A DNA stretch of 30,293 nucleotides from Candidatus Villigracilis proximus. Its GTDB lineage: Bacteria > Chloroflexota > Anaerolineae > Anaerolineales > Villigracilaceae. Every line of letters starts with the position of its first letter. Position 1 is the stretch's first letter. The translations under genes and the position numbers were made by a program. Location: assembly GCA_016715195.1 (NCBI GenBank), contig JADKBB010000044.1, forward strand, positions 1 through 30,293, read 5' to 3'. The notes below the pieces were generated by a model. It saw nothing but the letters and a program-made list of their open reading frames with translations. It searched no databases and was not told the origin of the DNA. Shown here one piece after another: positions 23,439 to 30,293 of the stretch.

Positions 23439-26400
23439 TCAGGCCGGCAAAGAATCACCATGAGCAAGGGTAAAGAAAAATGTTGCTCCTTTTCCTGTTT
23501 CGCTCTCCACCCAGATCCTGCCGCCGTGGACTTCGATAATTCGTTTTACAAGAGCCAGCCCAATGCCGGTGCCGTCTGACTTGGAGTCGAGTTTGTTGAA
23601 GAGGCCAAAGATGCGCTCGTGGTATTGGGCATGAATGCCGATGCCGTTGTCTTTGATAAAGAATATGAGCCGGCCATCCTCTTCGCCGCTTTGACCGATC
23701 TCAATGGATGGGGCAGGTTGATCTCCCATATATTTGGCGGCATTGTCGATCAGGTTTTGCAGGACTTCTATCAGTCGCTGACGATCTCCATAAATGGCTG
23801 GCAGGTTTGGCTGAGTCTGAACCGTTACTCTTCGCGCTTCAAGTTGTCCGTGGACAATTTCCAGAGCTTCGCGTGTCAGCTCTTCAAAAGGAACCGTTTC
23901 CAACGGGTTTACGATACGTCCGATGCGCGAGAGTTCGAGCAGTTCCTTGAGTAGTAAATGCATTTTGTCCACCGCATCTTGAATGCGCTGAATATCTGTT
24001 AATACCCGATCTGAATTGCCTGAGACCATATCCACTTTTAGATAACCGAGGAAGCCGTTGATCGTGACCAGTGGTGATTTTAGATCATGTGAGATGGTGT
24101 AGGTAAAGCGTTCCAGTTCGGTGTTTTTTGATTCAAGTTCCTTGATGAGTTTCTCGCGGGTGGATAATTCGCTTTGAAGTTCGGTGAACAAGCGCGCGTT
24201 TTCCAATGCGATCGCGACCTGATTCGCAAAGGTAACGACCAGTTCGGCGTGATGCTGGTTAAATTGATCCTTCTCTTTGCCGTCAAGTGCGACCAGGCCT
24301 GTGATCTTTCCATGCGTTCTTAACGGGATGGCCAGCCATGAGTTGACATAGGTATGCGGCGCGTCTTTAAAATCTGCGAGTTCCTGCTGGACGTTGTTGT
24401 TTAGTATATAGGGGACATCTCCCTTGAGGATTGGCAGGGCGGAGTTTGTTTCATCGTCAATGAACTCGATGTTCGCATCTTCAATCATGGCTGGCAGGTT
24501 GCGGCCGGTGATGAATTTCTGTCTGCCGTTTTCCCATTTCCATACGGAGGCGCTGTCGTAGGGGATGACGCGTTTGATCTGATCGAGAATGTGTTGAATG
24601 ATCTCGGAGAATTCAAATGTGCCTACGATGGTGGCGAAACTTTCGCGCATGGTTTCAGACTCTGCGTTTCTAACGGCAAGCTCGTGGATCAGTTGTTCGC
24701 GTTCGATCTCCGCCTGTTTACGTTTGGTAATATCCCGTTGAATGCCAAAAAAGCCGGTGATGTATCTTTGTTCATCGTAAAGACACACATATTCGCCCTC
24801 AAACCAGGCGGGTGTGCCGTCGTTCTTGCGTTCATACGTTTCTATATGTAAATTGCCTTTGTCAAACAATTGCCGGCGCAGTTGAAGCCCCTGTTGTGGG
24901 TCATGTGCAAAAACGTCACTGGAGGTTAGGCTGGTAAATTTTTCGCGGGTCATGCCATATTGATTGAGCATGGCATTGTTTACTTCGGTGTAATGCTGGT
25001 TTGTAAAAATATGGTGCAGGGTTTTTTCCTTGTCAATCGTATCGTCCCATTTTTGGGGTTTATCGAACATGCTGAAGAAAAAACCATCCAATGACTGATT
25101 GAAAAAGGCTTGAAGCCGCGCTTCACTTTCATGCAGGGCGTTTTCAGATTGTTTGCGTTCGGTGATGTCACGCACATTTGCGACCATGATTTTCTCGTCA
25201 CCATAATCCAACATGCGCGCGCTGATCTCTGTCGGGAATGTTGTGCCATCTTTTCGGCAGTAAACGGACTCAAAGATGAGATCGCCTTTCTCGCGTACGA
25301 GAGCGACTCTTTCCTTCCATGTATTGATGTCTGTGATGTGCTGGGCGATATCCACCACACCAAGCTGGATCAATTCCTCCCGGCTGTACCCAAGTTTTTT
25401 GCAGGCGGTTTCGTTAAAATCAATGTAACGACTGGTTTGCGGGTCGATCAAAAAAATGGCGTCGTTGGATTCATTTAATACATTTCTGAATTGGAGCAAA
25501 GCCTCCTCGGCGCGGCTGCGATCTGCCTCCATGTTTTTGCGGACGGAAATATCCTCAACGGATCCTTCGTAATATTGGATGTTTCCTTCCTTATCGCGGA
25601 TGATCTGAATGTTCGCAGAGACCCATATTTTGGATTTGTCCTTGCGATAGTCAAGCGATTCAAAGGCGATGACCTTTTCGTTTTCAGTGAGATAACGCTG
25701 GAGCGCGTTTCTGTGATCTGGGTTGACATAGAGCTGCGTGGAAATATTGGTCACATTTTGGATCATGTCTTTGGGAGAGTCGTAGCCATACATGCGCGCC
25801 ATGGAAGGGTTGACATTCAGGAAATGCCCGTCGGTTGTGCTTTGAAAAATCCCATTAATGGAATTCTCGACAATGTGACGGTATTTTTCCTCGGCCTTCC
25901 TTAAGTTTTCCTGACGGTCTTTTTCAACCTGATTGCGAAACCATATGGATACCAATACCAGCACCGCGCTCATCATCAGGGTTGAAGCGGGACCAATGAT
26001 CGATTCGATCTCCAGAAAAATTCCCGGCACAATGATAGGCATCGAGAGAATCACGATAATTTCGATCAGCGCAAAAATGGCGGTGGTACGCATGGACAAT
26101 AAAATTCCGCCAAGAATAAGACCGGGGATCAAATAATAAAGAGTCAGTTCCGGATGTACCGATCCCCCTGTGATAATGTTTGTGAATATCACGATTGGAA
26201 ACATGATCAGGGTTAGAAAAGCTGCAGTATGGTAAAAGCGCGCCCGGTTTAACAGGTATGCACCGACCAGAAAAATGTACCCATACCAGGGTGGTGTGTA
26301 GCCCGGGACTATGGTGTAATACACTCCATCCACTCCCAGAAAAACAAAAATCAATGGCAGCAAAAAGATATTAAGCAGCCGTGATTTATGGCGCAGTGCG

Positions 26401-26465
26401 ATATCCACAATTTTTGGAGATGGTTCGATCAATATCCTTTGTATGGCCTCAGCCAGATTTCGCAT
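23439..26465 (-). CDS. Membrane sensor histidine kinase with three PAS domains and one GAF domain
   Basis: This 1008-residue protein is predicted to sense a signal and autophosphorylate on a histidine. Residues 28-175 hold about six hydrophobic segments in no sensor family I can name. Then come PAS domains at about 190-310, 325-437 and 445-582 (each ending in a D-I-T/S-x-R/K-K motif such as VRDITERKQ), and a GAF domain at about 610-757 (WLAIPLRTHGKITGLVALDG). The HisKA dimerisation domain carries the phospho-acceptor H793 in FTYTISHDLKSPL. The HATPase_c domain has the N box NLIDNAAKY (about 904-912), G1 DNGIG (939-943) and G2 GTGIGLALVKR (965-975). No receiver domain is present and no response-regulator gene lies nearby, so the partner is unknown. 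AAGGAG before the ATG supports the start. Confidence 0.93.
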   Translation of the reverse strand: MRNLAEAIQRILIEPSPKIVDIALRHKSRLLNIFLLPLIFVFLGVDGVYYTIVPGYTPPWYGYIFLVGAYLLNRARFYHTAAFLTLIMFPIVIFTNIITGGSVHPELTLYYLIPGLILGGILLSMRTTAIFALIEIIVILSMPIIVPGIFLEIESIIGPASTLMMSAVLVLVSIWFRNQVEKDRQENLRKAEEKYRHIVENSINGIFQSTTDGHFLNVNPSMARMYGYDSPKDMIQNVTNISTQLYVNPDHRNALQRYLTENEKVIAFESLDYRKDKSKIWVSANIQIIRDKEGNIQYYEGSVEDISVRKNMEADRSRAEEALLQFRNVLNESNDAIFLIDPQTSRYIDFNETACKKLGYSREELIQLGVVDIAQHITDINTWKERVALVREKGDLIFESVYCRKDGTTFPTEISARMLDYGDEKIMVANVRDITERKQSENALHESEARLQAFFNQSLDGFFFSMFDKPQKWDDTIDKEKTLHHIFTNQHYTEVNNAMLNQYGMTREKFTSLTSSDVFAHDPQQGLQLRRQLFDKGNLHIETYERKNDGTPAWFEGEYVCLYDEQRYITGFFGIQRDITKRKQAEIEREQLIHELAVRNAESETMRESFATIVGTFEFSEIIQHILDQIKRVIPYDSASVWKWENGRQKFITGRNLPAMIEDANIEFIDDETNSALPILKGDVPYILNNNVQQELADFKDAPHTYVNSWLAIPLRTHGKITGLVALDGKEKDQFNQHHAELVVTFANQVAIALENARLFTELQSELSTREKLIKELESKNTELERFTYTISHDLKSPLVTINGFLGYLKVDMVSGNSDRVLTDIQRIQDAVDKMHLLLKELLELSRIGRIVNPLETVPFEELTREALEIVHGQLEARRVTVQTQPNLPAIYGDRQRLIEVLQNLIDNAAKYMGDQPAPSIEIGQSGEEDGRLIFFIKDNGIGIHAQYHERIFGLFNKLDSKSDGTGIGLALVKRIIEVHGGRIWVESETGKGATFFFTLAHGDSLPA

Positions 26466-26526
26466 TCCTGCTCCTTATTAAACACTTTCGCAGCCTCATA
26501 TTTTTAATACGTCTACTCGTTGGATG

Positions 26527-26532
26527 ATTATA
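26527..26532 (-). promoter_or_regulatory. Possible -10 box of the histidine kinase gene
   Basis: On the - strand a perfect TATAAT lies about 62 bases before the kinase ATG, in the spacer after the upstream terminator. The -35 position is only a T-rich tract, so the support is moderate. Confidence 0.4.
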
Positions 26533-26547
26533 TCCCCATGTGTTTAT

Positions 26548-26591
26548 AAAAAAAACAGGAGCCACCACAGAGGTCACTCCTGTTTTTTTTT
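26548..26591 (-). terminator. Intrinsic terminator after the unknown lipoprotein gene (A/T tracts on both sides)
   Basis: A 14-bp stem, aaaaaaaacaggag (26548-26561) with ctcctgtttttttt (26577-26590), has a 15-base loop. Because A and T runs flank it on both sides it could stop transcription in either direction. In this context it ends the - strand gene at 26613-27194. Confidence 0.85.
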
Positions 26592-26612
26592 CATCCTGTC
26601 AGGCAGCCTGAG

Positions 26613-27194
26613 TTATGAAATCCAAACGTTGACCTGCTCCTTAATCACCCAATCTCCGTTTTTCTTTTCCATCAAATAGTAAAATCCAGCGCCCATCAGA
26701 GGCCCTGCTACGCTGCCAACGTAGACCACAGCTTGATCCAGCGTACTGTTGAATCCGACACGCGAGAAGATGATATAGCCGTGCGTGCCTTGATATTTCT
26801 CACTTAGAAGTTCACCCCAATTAGGCTGGCTCGTAATTTCATAGAGATCATCCGCAGTGACAAGTGTGTATTCTGTGCCAAGCTCCATATCCGGTGAAAG
26901 CAGGGTAGGCTGCGCGTTACGGTCGAGGTAACTATCCAGAGTTTCCTGAGAGATGTTTTTCAAGCCGGATTTTATATATTCAATAGACTGTTCGGGATCA
27001 TCTTTTGAAATATTCGTATTGGTTTCCTGCATGATAAGAACAGGACCATCACCTGCAAAAAAAGCATAAATCGCCTGCTCCTCCCTTTCAATATCTGCGG
27101 CTGAGGGAACAGATTTAGGGGTCATGAAGGAACAGGCAATAAAATTCAGCGCAAGCAATACAAGCGGTGTTCTTTTAAGAAATTTGTTTAACAT
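26613..27194 (-). CDS. Lipoprotein of unknown function
   Basis: The 193-residue protein begins MLNKFLKRTPLVLLALNFIAC, a signal peptide with lipobox FIAC at residue 21, so export and lipid anchoring are expected. After a short linker comes a helical start (IEREEQAIYAFF), then mixed segments including GTHGYIIFSRVGFNSTLDQA and VVYVGSVAGPLMGAGFYYLM, and an end of the form KKNGDWVIKEQVNVWIS. The last part resembles proteins that end in a small strand-rich fold with a G-x-W motif, but I do not recognise the family and assign no function. AAAGGAG precedes the ATG by eight bases. It has its own terminator. Confidence 0.85.
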   Translation of the reverse strand: MLNKFLKRTPLVLLALNFIACSFMTPKSVPSAADIEREEQAIYAFFAGDGPVLIMQETNTNISKDDPEQSIEYIKSGLKNISQETLDSYLDRNAQPTLLSPDMELGTEYTLVTADDLYEITSQPNWGELLSEKYQGTHGYIIFSRVGFNSTLDQAVVYVGSVAGPLMGAGFYYLMEKKNGDWVIKEQVNVWIS

Positions 27195-27278
27195 GGTTTC
27201 ATTCTCCTTTCTTCAAAGACAAACTGCACGAGGTATTTGTTCCGCTGCTTTATAGGATATTGGTACTGTGTTTACGTT

Positions 27279-27695
27279 TTACTTTACCTGCACTGTAAAT
27301 GTCAGAGTCTGTTCCGGGGTGTCTGTATTGGCCGGCGGAAAATAGCCGATGGTAAAGACCGCTTCTCCCGTCCCAACTGCCTGAAACATGAATATATCCA
27401 TCCCGCCGCCGCCCACGATTCCTTCGGGACTTGTACTTTGATATAACGTACCCGTGGTGACAAAGACCTTCGGGTCCCAATCATTCATCACCTGCCAATG
27501 ATAGCCAGTAGACGGGTTGGATGGAACCGCGATATAAAATTCGCTGCCGTTTGAGATTTCAAGCGGAACAGCCGGGTCGGTTAGGGTATATTGATTGGCG
27601 GGCGGCGAAACAATCGGCGTGGAAGCCTGTCCTGTACAGGCGCTGACCAAAAGCAAAATAGAGGGAAGTATGGAATTAAGCAATATTTTTTTCAT
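27279..27695 (-). CDS. Chagasin-type (MEROPS I42) protease-inhibitor-like lipoprotein
   Basis: I42 proteins bind and block papain-family cysteine proteases with three loops. From the ATG at 27695 this protein has 138 residues: MKKILLNSILPSILLLVSAC is a lipoprotein signal (lipobox VSAC), then a linker and a domain of about 100 residues. The first inhibitor loop is clear (NPSTGYHWQVM), a glycine-rich second loop follows (GIVGGGGMDIFMFQAVGTGE), and the end is strand-rich (TLTFTVQVK). The reading frame is open further upstream, but that part covers a terminator and is not expected to be translated. GGAG lies upstream at a long spacing of 11 bases. No papain-like protease is encoded in the window, so the target is unknown. 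The family call rests on the NPSTGYxW motif and domain size. Confidence 0.8.
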   Translation of the reverse strand: MKKILLNSILPSILLLVSACTGQASTPIVSPPANQYTLTDPAVPLEISNGSEFYIAVPSNPSTGYHWQVMNDWDPKVFVTTGTLYQSTSPEGIVGGGGMDIFMFQAVGTGEAVFTIGYFPPANTDTPEQTLTFTVQVK

Positions 27696-27747
27696 GTTTA
27701 AGTTATCTCCAGATATGAAACGTTTGAAAACGGGGAAAGTTCCCCAC

Positions 27748-27779
27748 AAGAAAAAAGAGCAGGGGGCAGCCCTGCTCTT
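27748..27779 (-). terminator. Intrinsic terminator after the zinc-ribbon gene
   Basis: On the - strand a 10-bp stem, aagagcaggg with ccctgctctt (27755-27779), has a 5-base loop and is followed by a T run (the A run at 27751-27756 on the + strand). It lies 43 bases past the stop of the gene at 27822-28370. A short GGGGAA/TTCCCC palindrome follows at 27732-27745. Confidence 0.88.
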
Positions 27780-27821
27780 ACAATCATATATTCTCTGGTA
27801 AAGCAATACAAGCTGTCGAGA

Positions 27822-28370
27822 TCAGATTCTGAATTCCAGGGTTTTTGCGGGTGTCCCCGCTGAAAATTGCAGGTATTCGATGATGCTGGATGGAGGCAGA
27901 ACAAATGCAAGCCAGCCTCTTAATCGCATCCCGGGGTTGAGCGTGCGCTGCATACCCAGATATATCTTTTCTTTTTTATACAAGTGCGGATGTGAGAAAT
28001 CCTTGACGGCTTCATAGGTGTAGCCTGTTTTGTCAAAGACGATCCATTGGTCGTGACGGTATTTCAAAGGGTCGGGGGTTTGGTTCTCGTATTCAACCTC
28101 AATAAAAAGCACAGAGTCTTTCTCCGCTTTTTCCACTGAAAATTTATGCAGGAAGACATCATACGCCGCGACTTTGATCCACTGTTGCGGCTTGTTGGCG
28201 TAGGTGACCGTTGGGGAAAGCTGCTCGCGTTCAGTTTCGTTCATCTGCCCGATCTTTTGGTCGAGCAGGTATTTATTTCCGCAATGTTCGCAGAGGATGT
28301 TTCGGCTTTCGCCGTCTGCTTGCAGGCTGGCGCCGCAGGTTGGGCATTGGAGGTTGAACAGGTTTGGCAT
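27822..28370 (-). CDS. Zinc-ribbon protein with a DUF4352-like beta domain
   Basis: The 182-residue protein starts with a two-knuckle zinc ribbon: CPTCG (from residue 9) and CEHCG (from residue 27), four cysteines that should bind one zinc. No signal peptide or membrane segment is visible. From about residue 65 to the end lies a strand-rich domain with the pattern of DUF4352-type immunoglobulin-like folds: LFIEVEYENQTPDPLKY, then WIVFDKTGYTYEAV and the late NPGMRLRGWLAFVLPPSS. The function is unknown; ribbon plus beta-sandwich proteins may act in scaffolding, but that is a guess. The family call for the second domain is tentative. Confidence 0.8.
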   Translation of the reverse strand: MPNLFNLQCPTCGASLQADGESRNILCEHCGNKYLLDQKIGQMNETEREQLSPTVTYANKPQQWIKVAAYDVFLHKFSVEKAEKDSVLFIEVEYENQTPDPLKYRHDQWIVFDKTGYTYEAVKDFSHPHLYKKEKIYLGMQRTLNPGMRLRGWLAFVLPPSSIIEYLQFSAGTPAKTLEFRI

Positions 28371-28397
28371 GGAAATGATTCCGTGTAGAAAAATGCG

Positions 28398-28433
28398 ATT
28401 ATAAAAAGGGCGGGACGCTTTGCAGCCCCGCCC
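28398..28433 (-). terminator. Intrinsic terminator of ettA, overlapping a TATAAT box
   Basis: On the - strand a 7-bp GC stem, gggcggg with cccgccc (28408-28433), has a 12-base loop and is followed by TTTTTA. The T tract runs into TATAAT (28398-28403), which lies about 28 bases before the next gene's ATG at 28370 and could be its -10 element. The terminator is well supported; the promoter role is tentative. Confidence 0.8.
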
Positions 28434-28439
28434 AATATC

Positions 28440-30113
28440 TTATCTCTTCAACTGACGATATTTCACACGATGCGGCTGTAGGTCTTTGCCGAATTTTTCC
28501 ATCATCATTTCTTCGTAATCAGACCAGTTGCCGATGTACATCTTGGCAATTGAATCGCCTTCGAAGGCGATGATGTGGGTGCAGATGCGATCAAGGAACC
28601 AGCGGTCATGGCTGACGACGACGGCCACGCCTGCGTATTCTTCAATCGATTCTTCCAATGCGCGCAGGGTGTTCACATCCAGGTCATTGGTCGGTTCATC
28701 GAGCAGTAATACATTCGCGCCTTCGGTAAGTGTCTTGGCGAAATGCACGCGGTTGCGTTCACCACCGGAGAGCACGCCCACTTTCTTCTGTTGATCTGCG
28801 CCTGCGAAGTTGAACGAGGAACAATATCCACGTGCGTTGACTTTGCGTTTGCCGAGTTCCAAAAAGTCCGCGCCGCCTGAGATCTCTTCGTAGACAGTTT
28901 TCTCAGGGTCGAGGGTGCGGGTTTGATCGGCGTATGCTAACTTCACAGTTTCGCCAATTTTGATCGTGCCGCTGTCGGGTTTTTCTTTGCCCGTGATCAT
29001 GCGCAGCAACGTGGTTTTACCCGCGCCGTTGGGACCAATGATCCCGACGATACTGCCCGGGAGAATGGAAGCAGAAAACCCGTCGAGGATGAGGCGGTCG
29101 TCATAAGATTTGCTGACGTTCTCAAATTCAAAGACAACGTCACCGAGGCGCGGACCGGGCGGGATGTAAATCTCCAGATCTTCGCGGCGCTTCTCGGCTT
29201 CCTGTCCGAGCAGTTGTTCATAGGAAGTAACACGCGCCTTGCCTTTCGATTGACGCGCCTTGGGCGACATGCGGATCCATTCGAGTTCGCGCATGAGAGT
29301 CTTCTGGCGCTGACTTTCGGCCTTCTCTTCCTTCGCGAGTCTGTTTTCTTTTTGTTCGAGCCACGAAGAATAATTGCCCTTCCACGGAATTCCATAGCCG
29401 CGATCGAGTTCAAGGATCCAGCCGGCCACGTTATCGAGGAAGTAACGATCATGCGTGACGGCGATGACCGTGCCTTTGTATTCGCGCAGATGATGTTCGA
29501 GCCACGCCACTGATTCGGCGTCGAGGTGATTGGTGGGTTCGTCGAGCAGGAGAATGTCTGGTTCGCTGAGCAGTAAGCGGGTCAGCGCGACGCGGCGCTT
29601 TTCTCCACCGGATAAGATATTGATCGGCGCATCCGAGGGCGGACAGCGCAAAGCGTCCATTGCCACTTCGAGATGCGAATCAAGATTCCAGGCGTCGTGC
29701 TTGTCGAGTTGTTCCTGCAATTTGGATTGCTCGGCGACCAGCGCATCGAAATCTGCATCGGGTTCGGCGAACTTGGCGTTGACTTCATCGAAGCGCGCGA
29801 GCATTTCGACGATGGGAGCGACCGCCTCTTTCACAACCTCGATGACTGTTTTTGTTTCATCGAGTTTTGGTTCCTGTTCGAGAAACCCGACCGAGTAGCC
29901 TTTCGCCGCAGAAATTTCGCCGATGTAGTCATGGTCGATGCCGGCCATAATGCGCAGCAGCGTGGATTTGCCCGCGCCGTTCAGACCGAGCACGCCGATC
30001 TTGGCGCCGTAATAAAACCCGAGCGAAATATCGCGCAGGATCATTTTGTTGCTGGATGGGATGAGACGTCCCACTTTGCTCATGGAGTAGATTACAAGAG
30101 ATTCGTTTGCCAT
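28440..30113 (-). CDS. ettA: Energy-dependent translational throttle protein EttA (ABC-F ATPase)
   Basis: EttA binds the ribosomal E site and controls entry into elongation according to the ATP/ADP ratio. From MANESLVIYSMSKVGRL it has 557 residues, matching the family's 555. The frame stays open upstream but that part reads through repeats and is rejected. First ABC domain: Walker A GLNGAGKST (from residue 43), signature LSGGEKRRVALTRLL, Walker B DILLLDEPTNHLDAESVAWL. The linker between the domains holds the charged PtIM segment. Second domain: Walker A GPNGAGKTTLLRM, signature LSGGERNRVHFAK, Walker B NVLLLDEPTNDLD. Close agreement with E. coli EttA (AKIGVLGLNGAGKSTLLRIM, WILELDRGYGIPWKGNYSSW) separates it from Uup and other ABC-F types. 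There are no membrane segments. The Shine-Dalgarno sequence is weak (ggaaaa). Confidence 0.96.
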   Translation of the reverse strand: MANESLVIYSMSKVGRLIPSSNKMILRDISLGFYYGAKIGVLGLNGAGKSTLLRIMAGIDHDYIGEISAAKGYSVGFLEQEPKLDETKTVIEVVKEAVAPIVEMLARFDEVNAKFAEPDADFDALVAEQSKLQEQLDKHDAWNLDSHLEVAMDALRCPPSDAPINILSGGEKRRVALTRLLLSEPDILLLDEPTNHLDAESVAWLEHHLREYKGTVIAVTHDRYFLDNVAGWILELDRGYGIPWKGNYSSWLEQKENRLAKEEKAESQRQKTLMRELEWIRMSPKARQSKGKARVTSYEQLLGQEAEKRREDLEIYIPPGPRLGDVVFEFENVSKSYDDRLILDGFSASILPGSIVGIIGPNGAGKTTLLRMITGKEKPDSGTIKIGETVKLAYADQTRTLDPEKTVYEEISGGADFLELGKRKVNARGYCSSFNFAGADQQKKVGVLSGGERNRVHFAKTLTEGANVLLLDEPTNDLDVNTLRALEESIEEYAGVAVVVSHDRWFLDRICTHIIAFEGDSIAKMYIGNWSDYEEMMMEKFGKDLQPHRVKYRQLKR

Positions 30114-30215
30114 AGTATTTTCCAGTTGGTGAGTGTTATTTGATAATTGGTGAATAGTCGGGGCGTATTGTATCAGATGGAACGGGGAATGATGAATGCA
30201 GAATGATGAATTTTT
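30114..30215. repeat. Degenerate short repeats in the ettA leader
   Basis: The leader upstream of ettA carries two sets of repeated words. gaatgatgaatgca is followed by gaatgatgaa (30187-30210), and ttggtgagtgttatttgat by aattggtgaatag (about 30126-30157). They resemble the ATTCATCATTC and AATTACCAATT types of short tandem repeats. The second set would lie in the 5' untranslated region. Confidence 0.65.
30167..30175 (-). promoter_or_regulatory. Probable ettA extended -10 promoter element
   Basis: On the - strand TGATACAAT gives an extended -10 (TG at 30174-30175, TACAAT at 30167-30172), about 54 bases before the ettA ATG. The -35 (TCATCA) is poor and overlaps the ATGATGAATG repeat. The remaining bases to the window end (30216-30293) show no gene I can support. 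Confidence 0.5.
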
Positions 30216-30293
30216 TTCATCAGATGTAGATGGGATTCCTCGCTTCATTCTTAACTGTGAGTTGACCTCTTTTCCAGCGGACATGATCCACGC

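Noticed and set aside
27696..27806. Longer start for the I42-like protein
   Set aside because: The added part covers the terminator of the upstream gene and would bury the lipoprotein signal peptide 37 residues inside the protein.
30114..30284. N-terminal extension of EttA (open frame back to 30284)
   Set aside because: The extra residues are translations of short repeats and have no counterpart in EttA proteins. MANESLVIYSMSKVGRL aligns with the normal N-terminus.

Overview
The window is a contiguous piece of a bacterial chromosome that most resembles Chloroflexota, probably class Anaerolineae (inference). The grounds are a single-chain glycyl-tRNA synthetase (alpha and beta parts in one reading frame), a complete 14-gene complex I operon, lipoproteins with TPAPTATQAPEPTATPEP-type linkers, and many short degenerate tandem or palindromic repeats in spacers and even inside a coding region. 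No rRNA, CRISPR array, transposase, integrase or phage gene was seen.

Layout. 1-2449: 3' part of glyQS (cut by the window edge, one frameshift). 2450-2562: repeat-derived hairpin/terminator and a promoter. 2563-6186: dnaG and the primary sigma factor gene (macromolecular-synthesis pair), closed by a strong terminator. 6428-21191: nuoABCDEFGHIJKLMN, all on the + strand, with a promoter before nuoA and a terminator after nuoN. 21442-22431: lipoprotein with two FAS1 (fasciclin) domains. 22550-23209: potassium-channel-like membrane protein. 23258-23330: tRNA-Lys(CTT) with a consensus promoter and its own terminator. 23439-30113, all on the - strand: a large membrane PAS/GAF histidine kinase, an unknown lipoprotein, a chagasin-type (I42) protease-inhibitor-like lipoprotein, a zinc-ribbon/DUF4352-like protein and ettA (ABC-F).

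How the genes work together. The nuo genes encode the full NADH-oxidising module (E, F, G), the connecting quinone-reducing module (B, C, D, I) and the proton-pumping arm (A, H, J, K, L, M, N), so the organism can couple NADH oxidation to quinone reduction and ion pumping. GlyRS, primase, sigma factor, tRNA-Lys and EttA are core information-processing functions. The rest (FAS1 protein, channel, sensor kinase, small lipoproteins) belongs to the envelope and sensing.

Three core genes (glyQS, nuoF, nuoL) are each broken by exactly one missing base; two sites fall in G runs and one in an A run. Sequencing or assembly deletions are the simplest explanation. The nuoL site also leaves an A_AAA_AAG heptamer in the correct phase for -1 ribosomal slippage, so it deserves a check. 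The most interesting genome-level signal is the family of short repeats. They fill the four longest spacers after nuoI (I/J, K/L, L/M, M/N), form the glyQS-dnaG terminator and the ettA leader, and appear to have entered the glyQS coding sequence in frame at up to three places.
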